A stretch of DNA of 53,174 bases from Microbacterium sp. (lineage in GTDB: Bacteria; Actinomycetota; Actinomycetes; Actinomycetales; Microbacteriaceae). Both the position numbers and the translations under genes were made by a program. This document shows positions 1 to 8,762 of the stretch, one piece after another (position 1 is the stretch's first letter; each line of letters starts with the position of its first letter). The notes beneath the pieces are model-generated. The model searched no databases, had not been told where the DNA came from, and saw only the letters and a list, made by a program, of their open reading frames with translations. The DNA lies in assembly GCF_029263575.1 (NCBI RefSeq), contig NZ_JAJUFV010000003.1:1-53174 (forward strand). The letters are read 5' to 3'.

Positions 1-762
1 CCCCAGGCCCTCGTTGAGCAGACGTCCCCAGTCGTACTCGGGTGCTTGCACGCCGAGTCCGAGGAATGACAGCCCGGCGAAGGCGAGCAGCGTGACGCTG
101 GCGGATGCCGCGGCCTGCACGAGCAGCGGATTGGCGATGTTCGGCAACACGTGCTTGGTGAGAATCCCCACGGGCCCCACGCCGACGACGCGCGCCGCAC
201 GCACATAGTCCTGGTCGGCGACCGACGACGCCATGTTGTAGACGAGGCGCGTGATGCTGGGGATGCCGGCGAAGCCGATGGCGAGCATCGCCCCGGTCGC
301 AGAAGCATCCCAGATGACCGTGAAGAAGAGCACGAGCAGCAGCCAGGGAAAAGCGAGGAGCATATCCATCACCCACACGAGCGCGCGGCGCGCGCGCTTG
401 GGAAGAATGACAGCGGTCAGGCCGATGACGAGGCCACCCACGATCAGCATGGCCGTGGCGCCCAGGGTGAGCAGCAACGACAACCGTGCCGAGACCATGA
501 CTCTCGCGAAGATGTCGCGTCCGATGTCATCGGTGCCGAACGGATGCTGGGCACTCGCTCCCGACCAGCGCTCGGCGATGTTGCGTTCGGTGGCCGCACT
601 CGTCCAGACATCGGGACCGATGACCGCGATCACCAACAGCACAGCGATGCCGACCAGGGCCGCGACGCCGGACACGCTGAGCCAACGCGAGCGACGGCGC
701 CTCTTCGATGGGGCCGAGCGTGAGGTGGAAGCATCCGAGTTTCGGGGAACGATCGTCGTCAT
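1..762 (-). CDS. Opp/Dpp-type ABC transporter permease (DppC-like), partial
   Basis: Inner-membrane permease of a peptide/nickel-type ABC importer; the gene runs off the left edge, leaving 254 codons without a stop. The N-terminus (about residues 1-28) is cytoplasmic and Arg-rich, followed by a membrane segment at about 29-50. The OppC-type signature PFGTDDIGRDIFARV sits at 74-88 and the ATPase-contacting EAA-type loop at about 186-208 (YVRAARVVGVGPVGILTKH). The end has the family motif LSFLGLGVQAPEYDWG. The ATG at 762 lies 8 bases after the stop of the upstream permease gene, with AGAAGGG-like ribosome-binding sequence inside that gene's end. It is the last visible gene of the DUF917/hydantoinase/transporter operon; matching ATPase genes may lie further left. 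Family assignment is firm; the substrate is unknown. Confidence 0.93.
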   Translation of the reverse strand, partial: MTTIVPRNSDASTSRSAPSKRRRRSRWLSVSGVAALVGIAVLLVIAVIGPDVWTSAATERNIAERWSGASAQHPFGTDDIGRDIFARVMVSARLSLLLTLGATAMLIVGGLVIGLTAVILPKRARRALVWVMDMLLAFPWLLLVLFFTVIWDASATGAMLAIGFAGIPSITRLVYNMASSVADQDYVRAARVVGVGPVGILTKHVLPNIANPLLVQAAASASVTLLAFAGLSFLGLGVQAPEYDWGRLLNEGLG

Positions 763-770
763 CTCGGCAC

Positions 771-1793
771 TCACCCTTCTGCAATCGTGGTGCGCGGATC
801 GATCGTGATGAGAATCAGATCGACGACGAGGTTCACAGCAAGAACCAGTGCGGCGTAGATGAGAACCATGCCCTGCACCATCGGATAGTCCTTGGTGCCC
901 ACGGCCGAGACGAGGGTGCTCCCGGTACCAGGGATCGCGAACACCGTCTCGATGATGACGGTGCCGGCGACAAGGCCCGAAAGCAACAGGCCACCGACCG
1001 TCAGCGTCGCCGTGATGATGTTCGGCAGCGCGTGCCGCAGCAGAATCAGTCGCTGGGGCAGTCGTTTTGCCCGCGCCGTTGCGATGTAGGTCGAATCGAG
1101 CACCTTGATCATCTCGACCTGCACGATGCGCGCGAGATACGCCATGGGGCCGAGCGCGAGGCCGAGCACGGGCAGCACCGCGTTCGATGCGTCGCCCCAG
1201 CCAGCCGGGGGGAAGAAGCCGAGCCACATGCTGAACAGGGCGATCAGCCCGACCGAGAGCAGGAAGTCCGGCACGGCGATAAGCACGCCGAGCAGTCCGG
1301 ATACACCGCTGTTGAGTGCCCGGCCGCGCCCTCTGCGGGCCAGCAGCGCAGCGCCCATGCCGATGGGCAGCGCCGCAAGCATGGCGACGACGAACCCCAG
1401 GGCCGCGAGGGCCAGCGTCGTGGGAAAGCGCGACACGATCGTGCCGCTGACCGAGAGACCCGTTTGAATCGAAGTGCCCAGGTCGCCCCGCACGAGGCCT
1501 GCCAGATAGGTGAAGAGCTGTTCCGGCAGCGACTTGTCGAGTCCCAGGTCGGCACGGGTGCTCTCGACCAGTCCTGCCGGAGCAGTAGGGCCGAGAGCCG
1601 CCCGTACCGGGTCTCCCGGGACGAAGTGGATGAGGAAGAACGCGGCGAGGACCACGACCAGCAGACTGACGATCAGCCGCCCGAATCGCCGGATGGCGAA
1701 GTCGGTGCGCGGCGAACGCCGCAGCTGCTGCTCGCGCAACTGCAGCAGCAGCCCGGTCGGGGGTGGGCTCTGACGTGATTCGGTCGTGGTCAT
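771..1793 (-). CDS. Opp/Dpp-type ABC transporter permease (DppB-like)
   Basis: First permease of the same importer, 340 residues. A long basic N-terminal tail (to about residue 35) precedes the membrane segment LIVSLLVVVLAAFFLIHFVPGD; the FVPGDP motif after the first segment is typical of DppB/OppB. The EAA loop (YIATARAKRLPQRLILLRHALPN) lies around residue 235 and the signature ETVFAIPGTGSTL follows. It starts 10 bases after the binding-protein gene and is closely followed by the second permease, so the three are one operon. It provides half of the translocation pore. Family assignment is clear; the imported solute is inferred only from neighbours (HyuA- and DUF917-type enzymes), perhaps a cyclic amide or hydantoin-like compound. 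Confidence 0.94.
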   Translation of the reverse strand: MTTTESRQSPPPTGLLLQLREQQLRRSPRTDFAIRRFGRLIVSLLVVVLAAFFLIHFVPGDPVRAALGPTAPAGLVESTRADLGLDKSLPEQLFTYLAGLVRGDLGTSIQTGLSVSGTIVSRFPTTLALAALGFVVAMLAALPIGMGAALLARRGRGRALNSGVSGLLGVLIAVPDFLLSVGLIALFSMWLGFFPPAGWGDASNAVLPVLGLALGPMAYLARIVQVEMIKVLDSTYIATARAKRLPQRLILLRHALPNIITATLTVGGLLLSGLVAGTVIIETVFAIPGTGSTLVSAVGTKDYPMVQGMVLIYAALVLAVNLVVDLILITIDPRTTIAEG

Positions 1794-1803
1794 CGCTCGC
1801 GGC

Positions 1804-3393
1804 TCACTCGGTCATACGGATCGAGACCGGCTGCAGGTAGTCGGTGATCTCGAAGGTCGCGCCGGACATGTACGTCGGACGGATCGTTCCGGTCAGCAGC
1901 AACGTGTGGAAGTTCTCGACCACAGTCTTCTCCGCCTGCTCCCAGTATCCACATGCCTCCTCGGCGTCAGCCGCAGCACGTGCCTGATCGGCGAGGGCGT
2001 TGTACTCTTCGTCGTCGACACCCATGAAGTTCAAGCCGCCGTCCTCGGGGAAAGCACCACCGTAGAACAGATCCTGCGTCACCGGGCTTCCGACGCCGAT
2101 CTGGATCCAGCCGGTGTCATAGTCGAAGGTCTCGTACAGGTACTCCGACCATCCGGCGCCGTCCATCGCGATCAGCTCGGTGTCGATGCCGAGCTCTGCC
2201 CAGTCCTCGGCGACCAGTTCGGCTGCCGAGGCGTGAGCGGTCGAGGTGGCGTCGTAGATGAAGTTGATGCTGAGCGGCTCGCCGTCCTTGCTGCGCATGC
2301 CGTCAGATCCTTCGGTCCACCCCGCCTCGTCGAGCAATTCAGCGGCGCGCTCCTGGTCGGTGCCAGGGCGCTCCCAGATCGGCTCCTCGCGGAAGCAGGT
2401 GAACGGGGCATCCGTGATCCACGACGTCAGCTCTTCTGGGCGTCCGCCCGAGACGACCTCGGAGGTGTCCTCGTGGTTGAATCCCAGAATGAGCGCCTCG
2501 CGGACCAGCGGGTCGCTGGTCGGACGGTCGGGACGCTCGTTGAACAGCATCTGCCCGATGGGGTTGATGATGCCGGCGTAGTCGTGGCCCGCCGCTTCGA
2601 TGCGGTCCTGGTCCGGCCCTTCGACGGCGGCCGCGTTGAGCTCGCCCGACAGCAGCAGGTTCGCGCGGGTCGACGTATCGGTGACGACGCTGACCTCGAT
2701 CGTGTCGGGGAGCCCGACCGTATCGCGGGTGATGTCGTTCGGGCCCCACGTGTAGTCGTCACGGGCGTTGAACACGTAGAGGTCAGCCTTCACATCGGTC
2801 AACTCATAGAGTCCGGTGCCGTTTGAGCCCTCTTCCAGGCTCGCGGGTTCCTCGAGTCCTGATTCACCGACCATCACGATGTTGCCGATGATGTTCGCGA
2901 GGAACGGGTCGGATGCTTCGGCCGTGACCTCGAGGGTCGAGCCGCTGCCGGTCGCCTGCAGCCCCGCCGGCAGGACATCGGCGAGAACCGTGGTGTTGGC
3001 CGGGTCGGCGTGATAGTTGATGTTGTCGGCGGCGACCTCGGCGGTGAGCTCTGAGCCGTCGTGGAAGGTCACGCCGTCTTTGAGTTCGAAGGTGACGGAC
3101 TTTCCGTCATCGCCCAGTTCCCAGGATTCGGCGAGCCAGGGATACTCCTCGCCCTCCGAGTCTGTATAGATGAGCGACTCGTAGGAGTAGGTGATGACCT
3201 GGATCTCCTGCGGCTGTGTCGCGCTCATCGGGATGATGCTGCCGACCTCGGGGAAAACGGCGTGACGGAACGTGCCGCCCGAGACGTATTCGCCCGTATC
3301 TTCGCCCTCGGGCGACGCGCCGCCGCAGGCGGTGAGAGTCATCGCGAGGACGACGGCGCCGGCGGCGGCCGGTATCGCAGTGCTGTGCTTCAT
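1804..3393 (-). CDS. ABC transporter solute-binding lipoprotein (SBP family 5)
   Basis: Extracytoplasmic binding protein of about 529 residues delivering substrate to the permeases encoded just downstream. The signal peptide MKHSTAIPAAAGAVVLAMTL is followed by the lipobox LTAC, so the mature protein should be anchored through a lipidated Cys. The family-5 hallmark region near residue 80-110 reads WELGDDGKSVTFELKDGVTFHDGSELTAEV. The reading frame continues upstream to 3465, but the ATG at 3393 is preceded by AGAGGAG and is the only start giving a proper signal peptide. The gene begins 46 bases after the hydantoinase-like gene. It is clearly divergent from the two sister binding proteins at 30018 and 35748. 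Confidence 0.93.
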   Translation of the reverse strand: MKHSTAIPAAAGAVVLAMTLTACGGASPEGEDTGEYVSGGTFRHAVFPEVGSIIPMSATQPQEIQVITYSYESLIYTDSEGEEYPWLAESWELGDDGKSVTFELKDGVTFHDGSELTAEVAADNINYHADPANTTVLADVLPAGLQATGSGSTLEVTAEASDPFLANIIGNIVMVGESGLEEPASLEEGSNGTGLYELTDVKADLYVFNARDDYTWGPNDITRDTVGLPDTIEVSVVTDTSTRANLLLSGELNAAAVEGPDQDRIEAAGHDYAGIINPIGQMLFNERPDRPTSDPLVREALILGFNHEDTSEVVSGGRPEELTSWITDAPFTCFREEPIWERPGTDQERAAELLDEAGWTEGSDGMRSKDGEPLSINFIYDATSTAHASAAELVAEDWAELGIDTELIAMDGAGWSEYLYETFDYDTGWIQIGVGSPVTQDLFYGGAFPEDGGLNFMGVDDEEYNALADQARAAADAEEACGYWEQAEKTVVENFHTLLLTGTIRPTYMSGATFEITDYLQPVSIRMTE

Positions 3394-3439
3394 TGCATTC
3401 TCCTCTTTCGGGTGGTGATTGTGGTGCAGATCATGCTTT

Positions 3440-5023
3440 CTACGCTGGTGTCGGGGTTGCGGCACCGAGACGTGAAAGCGGGCCGGCGGCCTTGACCGAG
3501 ATGTTCACGGTCGGGCGCGCCGAGTATGAGATGGAGGTTTCCAAGACGTCGACGACAGAGACCTGGAGCGGGTCTGCTCCGGCTTGGATGGCCTTGGCGA
3601 TGGCCGCTTGGGATGCCGATTCGATAGCGGCCTCGCGGTCATCGAGCTCGGCGATCTGATCGGCTCGTCCGCCGGCGAGCGAGATCGCCGCGCCCACGGC
3701 GTTGGCGACGCCGCCGAAGTCGGGCCGGATCACCTGACCGATGCCGGCGACACGATCGGGCACGAGGAAACCACCGCCGCCGACGACGACCAGTGGCAGG
3801 TCCATGCGTCCCAGCGAGAGCCGTTCGACGGCCTCCTCGAGTTTGGCTGCGGTGACCTCCAGCGCACCGCCGAGTGCAGCCTTCGTTGCCCGCGAGATCT
3901 CCGGCAGTGTGCGGCCGGTAATGGTCGAACCGGCCAGGGCCGCGGCATCCGTCAGCGTGGGCGTCGATCCACCGAACAGCAGCGATTCACGATCGATGCG
4001 GTACCCGACGGACTGGGGGCCGACGCGACCGGAGGCGACGTCGACGACCGTGCCACCGCCGATGCCGACGGACAGGATGTCGGGCATCCGGAAGTTCGTC
4101 TGCACGCCGCCGATCTCACGCGGAAGTGTCGACTCGCGTGGGAAGCCGTTCACCAGCACGCCGAGGTCGCTCGTGGTTCCGCCCACGTCGACGACGATCG
4201 CATCCTCGACGCCGGAGAGATATGCCGCGCCGCGGATCGAGTTCGCCGGCCCTGATCCGATCGTGAGCACCGGGAACTGCTCGGCGTAATCGAGCGACAT
4301 GAGCGTGCCGTCATTCTGCGCGAAGTACGTTGCCGCGTCGAGGCCCTCCTCACGCACGACGTCCAGCAGCGCGTGGGTGACGTCGTGGGCGACGCGGTAC
4401 AGTGCCGCGTTGAGGATCGTGGCGTTCTCGCGCTCGATGAGCCCGGTGGGTCCGATGTCCTGACTGAGAAAGACACGAGCATCCTGACCGACGTGCGACC
4501 GGATGAGCGCGTCGACCTCGAGCTCCTGCTCGGGGAACGACGGGCTGAAGATGCCGCATACGGCGATGGCGTCGAATCGCCCCTCGAGCGAGTCGAGGAA
4601 CCGCCGCACGCCGTCACGGTCGAGCGATGAGATCGGCGTGCCGTCGACCATGTGGCCGCCGCCGAGCATGGCCGATCCCGCGAGAACGCTGTCGGCGAGA
4701 TCTTCCGGCCATGCGGTCAGCGGCGGCCACTCGGTTGCTGCCGGCGCCCCCAGACGAATCATCGCCACCTTGGCGAGCCCGCGGCGAGCGACGATCGCGT
4801 TCGTGGCGTGGGTTGTTCCGAGCATCACGCGCGAGATCTGGTCGCGGCGCACGCCGATCCGTCGGAGCACGTCGGCGATCCCGCTGCGGATGCCGCCGAT
4901 GACATCTTCGGTGGTGGGCTGCTTGGTGCTTGCCACGACAGCGCCAGAGCGGTCGAGCACGACAGTATCGGTGTTCGTGCCTCCGACGTCGACGCCAATC
5001 GACATGTCTCGTTCGCGGATCAT
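3440..5023 (-). CDS. Hydantoinase A/oxoprolinase family protein (short HyuA type)
   Basis: About 527 residues with Hydant_A_N (about 5-180) and Hydantoinase_A (about 195-480) domains. The ASKHA-type nucleotide-binding motifs GVDVGGTNTD (near residue 10) and VVDVGGTTSDLG (near 285) and the segment SGPANSIRGA are visible. Family members open cyclic amides such as hydantoins or oxoproline, usually ATP-dependently. It lacks the C-terminal extension of full-length N-methylhydantoinase A, and no HyuB partner is present; short versions next to DUF917 genes are a known arrangement, so I do not regard it as truncated. The ATG at 5023 overlaps the DUF917 stop by 4 bases (ATGA), which decides the start against the longer frame to 5125. 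The substrate is unknown. Confidence 0.88.
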   Translation of the reverse strand: MIRERDMSIGVDVGGTNTDTVVLDRSGAVVASTKQPTTEDVIGGIRSGIADVLRRIGVRRDQISRVMLGTTHATNAIVARRGLAKVAMIRLGAPAATEWPPLTAWPEDLADSVLAGSAMLGGGHMVDGTPISSLDRDGVRRFLDSLEGRFDAIAVCGIFSPSFPEQELEVDALIRSHVGQDARVFLSQDIGPTGLIERENATILNAALYRVAHDVTHALLDVVREEGLDAATYFAQNDGTLMSLDYAEQFPVLTIGSGPANSIRGAAYLSGVEDAIVVDVGGTTSDLGVLVNGFPRESTLPREIGGVQTNFRMPDILSVGIGGGTVVDVASGRVGPQSVGYRIDRESLLFGGSTPTLTDAAALAGSTITGRTLPEISRATKAALGGALEVTAAKLEEAVERLSLGRMDLPLVVVGGGGFLVPDRVAGIGQVIRPDFGGVANAVGAAISLAGGRADQIAELDDREAAIESASQAAIAKAIQAGADPLQVSVVDVLETSISYSARPTVNISVKAAGPLSRLGAATPTPA

Positions 5024-6135
5024 CGTGCGCTCTTTCGCTCGAAGGGGACGTAGGGAAGGTCGTAACCGAAGGCGACGGGGCCGGCCAGTTCCAGACCGCG
5101 CTCCGTACGCCACAGCGGATCGCATGCCCAGGCAAGGACGCTCACTCGCTGCCCAAAGCGCAGCATCTCGGTCGAGATGGCGTGTCCGGTCTCGGCGTCG
5201 ACAATGGTGATGAGATCGGGCACGCTGGCGAGCACCTCTCCGTCCTCCAAGACGACGAGGTTCTCGTTCTGCAGCTCGATACGTTGCAGACGGCCGCGAT
5301 CAGAACCCGTTCCCGTGACCGTCACAGACCCACGCACGAATCCGCCTTCGGTGCGGCGAGCGACGTCCGAGATCTTCCCGGTGATGAGAACGGATGCTTC
5401 GAGTTCTGCTGCGATCGCACTGACGGGCTCAGTCGACGACAGCAGGGCGTGCCCGACACGAATCGCCTGGCTGACGGTGCCTTCGATGACCGCTCCGGGA
5501 GCCGTCTCGGAGGTCAGAAGGTAGTGCGCTCCCAGGGCGATGCCGCCGGATGCAACAGTGGCGGCCCTCGCGTGACGTTCCAGCCATTTCAGATCGATGG
5601 TCTTCTTCACGGTGACGTTGCCGACCACGTCGCACTGCACCGCGAAGTCGCATGGGATTCCTGCGACGTTCGGGGAGATCATGGTCGCCTCGGGAAACGC
5701 CCGCCCCATACCGTCGGCGTTAAGGATCTTCAACCCCAGGCGTGCCGCCCAGCCGATCGGCGAGACACCGTTGCTGCCGCCGATCTCGGCAGGCATAAGG
5801 GCGGTGATCTTGCGCCCTGCCGCGATCTCGGCCTCGCGCAGCAGGGTCTCAGCCTGAGCAGACGACGACAGCATCTCGATGCCGACGGTGGGCGCGCCGA
5901 TGCCCGACATCATGATCACCGCGTCATCTTCGGTGAGTTCGTCGGCACGAACGAGTTCTACCGGTCCGTGCTCGATGAGGCTACGCTCGACGATTCGCTC
6001 CGCGGCGTACACCGCGCCACCGCCACCGGTTCCGAAGATCGCGGCGCCCACGGCAAGCGCAGGCACATCCTCGGCCGTGACGTGTGTGAGCTCGCGGGTG
6101 ACGGGCGCCGATTGCGCTGACGAAAGGGTGACCAT
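5020..6135 (-). CDS. DUF917 family protein (S-methyl thiohydantoin desulfurase-like)
   Basis: Protein of 371 residues matching the DUF917 family from its N-terminal glycine cluster (AVGAAIFGTGGGGAVYAAE, about residues 28-46) through DDAVIMMSGIGAPTVGIEML and the segment ALMPAEIGGSNGVSPIGWAARLGLKILNADGMGRAFPE. A family relative is described as a thiohydantoin desulfurase domain, and members commonly neighbour HyuA-like genes, as here. It is the first gene of the operon that includes the HyuA-like protein and the transporter. The promoter has a -35 TTGTGC and a -10 TAGAGT that place transcription start about at the ATG, so the mRNA is probably leaderless. It is divergent from the PucR regulator gene, which probably controls it. 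The exact reaction is unknown. Confidence 0.85.
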   Translation of the reverse strand: MVTLSSAQSAPVTRELTHVTAEDVPALAVGAAIFGTGGGGAVYAAERIVERSLIEHGPVELVRADELTEDDAVIMMSGIGAPTVGIEMLSSSAQAETLLREAEIAAGRKITALMPAEIGGSNGVSPIGWAARLGLKILNADGMGRAFPEATMISPNVAGIPCDFAVQCDVVGNVTVKKTIDLKWLERHARAATVASGGIALGAHYLLTSETAPGAVIEGTVSQAIRVGHALLSSTEPVSAIAAELEASVLITGKISDVARRTEGGFVRGSVTVTGTGSDRGRLQRIELQNENLVVLEDGEVLASVPDLITIVDAETGHAISTEMLRFGQRVSVLAWACDPLWRTERGLELAGPVAFGYDLPYVPFERKSAR

Positions 6136-6141
6136 GCCTCG

Positions 6142-6170
6142 ACTCTAGGAAGCCGTTTTCGCGGGCACAA
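6142..6170 (-). promoter_or_regulatory. Predicted promoter of the DUF917-hyuA-ABC operon
   Basis: On the minus strand, TTGTGC (6170-6165) and TAGAGT (6147-6142) are separated by 17 bases. The -10 box ends 6 bases before the ATG at 6135, so the transcript should begin at or beside the start codon (leaderless). It is seen by motif matching only. Confidence 0.55.
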
Positions 6171-6183
6171 TGTGCTGAGGACT

Positions 6184-6202
6184 TAGAGAATTCTTCTATA
6201 TT
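6184..6202 (+). promoter_or_regulatory. Predicted pucR -10 region with AT-rich dyad
   Basis: TATATT at 6197-6202 lies 6 bases before the ATG at 6209, again suggesting a leaderless mRNA; a -35 is not convincing. Just upstream is the dyad AGAATTCT (6187-6194) flanked by TAGA (6184-6187) and TCTA (6195-6198) arms, a plausible binding site for the PucR regulator or RNA polymerase helper factors in this 73-base divergent region. Confidence 0.4.
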
Positions 6203-6208
6203 GTGTTT

Positions 6209-7693
6209 ATGGCACAGCTGACCATCACTGATCTCCTGGAACAAGGCGACCGCTTGGGCGTGCGGCTGATCGGCGGCCCCGCGACCGGCAAACCAATCGA
6301 ACGGGTAGAGGTCGTCGAGCTGGAGACGCTCGCACGGCTGGCTCCGGGAACGCTCGGCATCATCTCCGGAGACACCTCGCCCGCGCCCTATCTCATCGAC
6401 GTCGCCATCCGGCGAGCCAGCGCGCTGAAGCTATCAGGCATTGTGTTCTCGCCCGAGTTCATCCTCACCGAGACGGCCGGAGTTCTGGCGATGCGCGGCG
6501 AGATGCCGTTGCTCGTCTCGTCGGCCCTGCGCGGCACCGATCTCGCTGTCGCCATCGATCGCGTCCTCAGCGGCGGGGCGGCCGAGAGCATGACGCGGGC
6601 GTCGTTCGCCATCGAGCGAGCCGGGGAGATCGCCGCCGATCCAGTATGTTCCGTCGACGATATCCTTGATGCCGCGAGCGAAGCGCTGGGTGTGCCATTG
6701 CGCATGCGCGATGATCCGAGCGCGGACTGGAGCGACAGCAACGCCGTGTTCATCGGCGAAGTGCCGATCGGACGTGTGCACGCGGATGCGCCTGACCCGG
6801 CGGCATCCGTCGCTGTCCCCGTCATCGCCTCCTACGTCTCCCGGGCGTTGCAACGGCAGATGCGCGAGCGCTTCGCGCCGACCCAGTCGCGTGCTGACCT
6901 GATCGTCGAGCTCGTGCTTGCGGAGGCCGCCAGAGTCGATGCGTTCGTCGCCCCGGCGGCGCGACTCGGTCTGCCGCTGCAGCTCTCGCATTCCGCGGCG
7001 CTGCTTCGCCCGCGGCACCGCAGCGACCCCGATCTTCCCGTGCCGCATGCTCTCGCACCGGCGGTCGATCTGTATGCGCTCCAGCTCGTGGAAGAGCATC
7101 CGGAGCTGTGGCATGTCGCTCACATTCAGGACGACACGCTCATCGTGAGCACGGAAGAGCAGGGGGCCGGCGACCATCAGCGACGGCTGCGCGAGGTCGC
7201 TATCGACATCCAGCGCTATGCGCAGTCGCTCGCTGGAGAAGAGTGGACGTACACGCTCGGGCTCGGCACGCCGCAGACCGGTGCCGCCGGGCTACGACAG
7301 TCGGCTGCTGAGGCGCGGGTCGCCGCTGACTCGGCGATCGCCGCCGGACGACTCGGCGGCATCGAGACGACAGACGTCACGGGTCTGCGCCGCGTGCTGT
7401 TGGATTTCTATGCCTCACCGACAAGCCGCGGACTGCTGAACGACGTCCTGCATCCGCTCGACGAACTCGGCCCCGAGCGTTCGCTCACGGCTGCCCGGAC
7501 CCTGATCGCCTATCTCGGCAATCGCAACTCCCTCGTGCACGCGGGTCGGCAGCTGAATCTGCATCCGAACGCCGTCGGCTACCGTCTACGCTGGATTCGC
7601 GAAGCACTCGAACTCGACCTCGACGACCCCGACATCCGCTTCGCCGTCGAGCTGGCATGTCGAGTGCGCCTCCTCGGCGAGACAGGAGCCTGA
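6209..7693 (+). CDS. PucR family transcriptional regulator
   Basis: About 494 residues. The N-terminal PucR domain (about 1-125; ITDLLEQGDRLGVRLIGGPA, then LAPGTLGIISGD) is the sensory part, the middle (about 270-400) is a degenerate GGDEF-like region, and the C-terminal HTH_30 domain (about 430-490; LIAYLGNRNSLVHAGRQLNLH, then NAVGYRLRWIREAL) binds DNA. Regulators of this type control purine, allantoin and hydantoin-like catabolism in Gram-positive bacteria. A GTG two codons upstream (6203) is possible, but it would sit directly on the -10 box; the ATG at 6209 fits a leaderless start. It is divergent from the DUF917/HyuA operon, its most likely target, and it runs 2 bases ahead of the alcohol dehydrogenase gene. 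Confidence 0.9.
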   Translation: MAQLTITDLLEQGDRLGVRLIGGPATGKPIERVEVVELETLARLAPGTLGIISGDTSPAPYLIDVAIRRASALKLSGIVFSPEFILTETAGVLAMRGEMPLLVSSALRGTDLAVAIDRVLSGGAAESMTRASFAIERAGEIAADPVCSVDDILDAASEALGVPLRMRDDPSADWSDSNAVFIGEVPIGRVHADAPDPAASVAVPVIASYVSRALQRQMRERFAPTQSRADLIVELVLAEAARVDAFVAPAARLGLPLQLSHSAALLRPRHRSDPDLPVPHALAPAVDLYALQLVEEHPELWHVAHIQDDTLIVSTEEQGAGDHQRRLREVAIDIQRYAQSLAGEEWTYTLGLGTPQTGAAGLRQSAAEARVAADSAIAAGRLGGIETTDVTGLRRVLLDFYASPTSRGLLNDVLHPLDELGPERSLTAARTLIAYLGNRNSLVHAGRQLNLHPNAVGYRLRWIREALELDLDDPDIRFAVELACRVRLLGETGA

Positions 7694-7695
7694 CC

Positions 7696-8733
7696 ATGCG
7701 CGCCATGATCATGAACGAGATCGCTGGCCCCCTTGAGATCACAGAGACCCCGCGGCTCCAACCGCCTGCGGGCGGCGTCGTGGTGGATGTGCGCGCCACC
7801 GGCATCTGTCGCAGCGACTGGCATGCGTGGGCGGGGCACGATGACATCGCACTACCGCATGTGCCCGGGCATGAGCTTGCGGGGGTCATCGCATCCGTCG
7901 GCACCGGGGTCACGAGGTGGGCCGTCGGCGACCGTGTCACGGTGCCGTTCGTGTGCGGATGCGGGGCCTGCGAGTGGTGTGCAAGCGGCAACGCGCAGGT
8001 GTGCCCCCATCAGCAGCAGCCCGGTTTCACGCACTGGGGGTCGTTCGCCGAGCAGGTCGCGCTGCACGCCGCCGACACGAATCTCGTCGCCATTCCGGAT
8101 GCTGTGAGCTTCGAAGCCGCCGCTGCCCTCGGCTGCCGGTTCGCGACCGCATTCCGAGCTCTTACCGCGCGAGCCAGGGTCGTCGCCGATGAATGGGTGG
8201 TCATCGTGGGCGCGGGCGGGGTCGGGCTCAGCGCCGTCATGATCGCGAAGAGCCTCGGCGCCCAGGTCGTCGTCGTCGATCGCAGCACGGAAGCGCTCGA
8301 AGCCGCCCGCGAGCTCGGCGCCGATCAGGTCGTGGTCGCTGACGGGTCCAGCATTGCCGACCAGATTCACCAGCTCACCGGCGGAGGCGCGCATGTGTCC
8401 GTCGACGCGGTCGGAAGCGAGCAGACCTGCGCCGATGCGATCTACAGCCTGCGCCGGTTGGGCCGCCACGTGCAGATCGGTCTGCTGCCCACAGAGACAG
8501 GTCTCTCGGGTGTTCCGATGGCGCACGCGATCGCGTGGGAGCTCGCACTGCTCGGAAGCCATGGCATGGCCGCGAGCGACTACCCGGCGATGCTCGAGCT
8601 GATCGCGTCGGATGCCCTCCGGCCACAAGCCCTGATCGAGCGCACCGTCAGTCTCGACGAAGCCGCCCAACTGCTGCCGAAACTCGTCAGCGCGTCGCCT
8701 GCGGGCATCACCGTGATCGATCCGCGCCGATAA
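7696..8733 (+). CDS. Zinc-dependent alcohol dehydrogenase (MDR superfamily)
   Basis: Cytoplasmic NAD(P)-dependent alcohol dehydrogenase of 345 residues. Catalytic zinc ligands are suggested by GICRSDWH (Cys38) and PGHE (about residue 61). The structural-zinc lobe has the cysteine series C-x-C-x2-C-x2-C-x7-C in FVCGCGACEWCASGNAQVC (near 88-105). The Rossmann motif GAGGVGLSAVMIAKSLGA follows at about 175, with an acidic VVDRS typical of NAD preference. The ATG at 7696 is 2 bases after the pucR stop and has AGGAG 7 bases upstream, so the longer frame from 7657 is rejected. It is co-transcribed with pucR, and its substrate may be an alcohol from the pathway opposite; that link is inference. Confidence 0.92.
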   Translation: MRAMIMNEIAGPLEITETPRLQPPAGGVVVDVRATGICRSDWHAWAGHDDIALPHVPGHELAGVIASVGTGVTRWAVGDRVTVPFVCGCGACEWCASGNAQVCPHQQQPGFTHWGSFAEQVALHAADTNLVAIPDAVSFEAAAALGCRFATAFRALTARARVVADEWVVIVGAGGVGLSAVMIAKSLGAQVVVVDRSTEALEAARELGADQVVVADGSSIADQIHQLTGGGAHVSVDAVGSEQTCADAIYSLRRLGRHVQIGLLPTETGLSGVPMAHAIAWELALLGSHGMAASDYPAMLELIASDALRPQALIERTVSLDEAAQLLPKLVSASPAGITVIDPRR

Positions 8734-8762
8734 GTCGGGCGGGGCGATTCGGCGGGCGCCCC

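Noticed and set aside
3440..5023. Truncated HyuA pseudogene
   Set aside because: The frame is intact, both family domains and the nucleotide-binding motifs are present, and short HyuA proteins next to DUF917 genes are a normal subtype.
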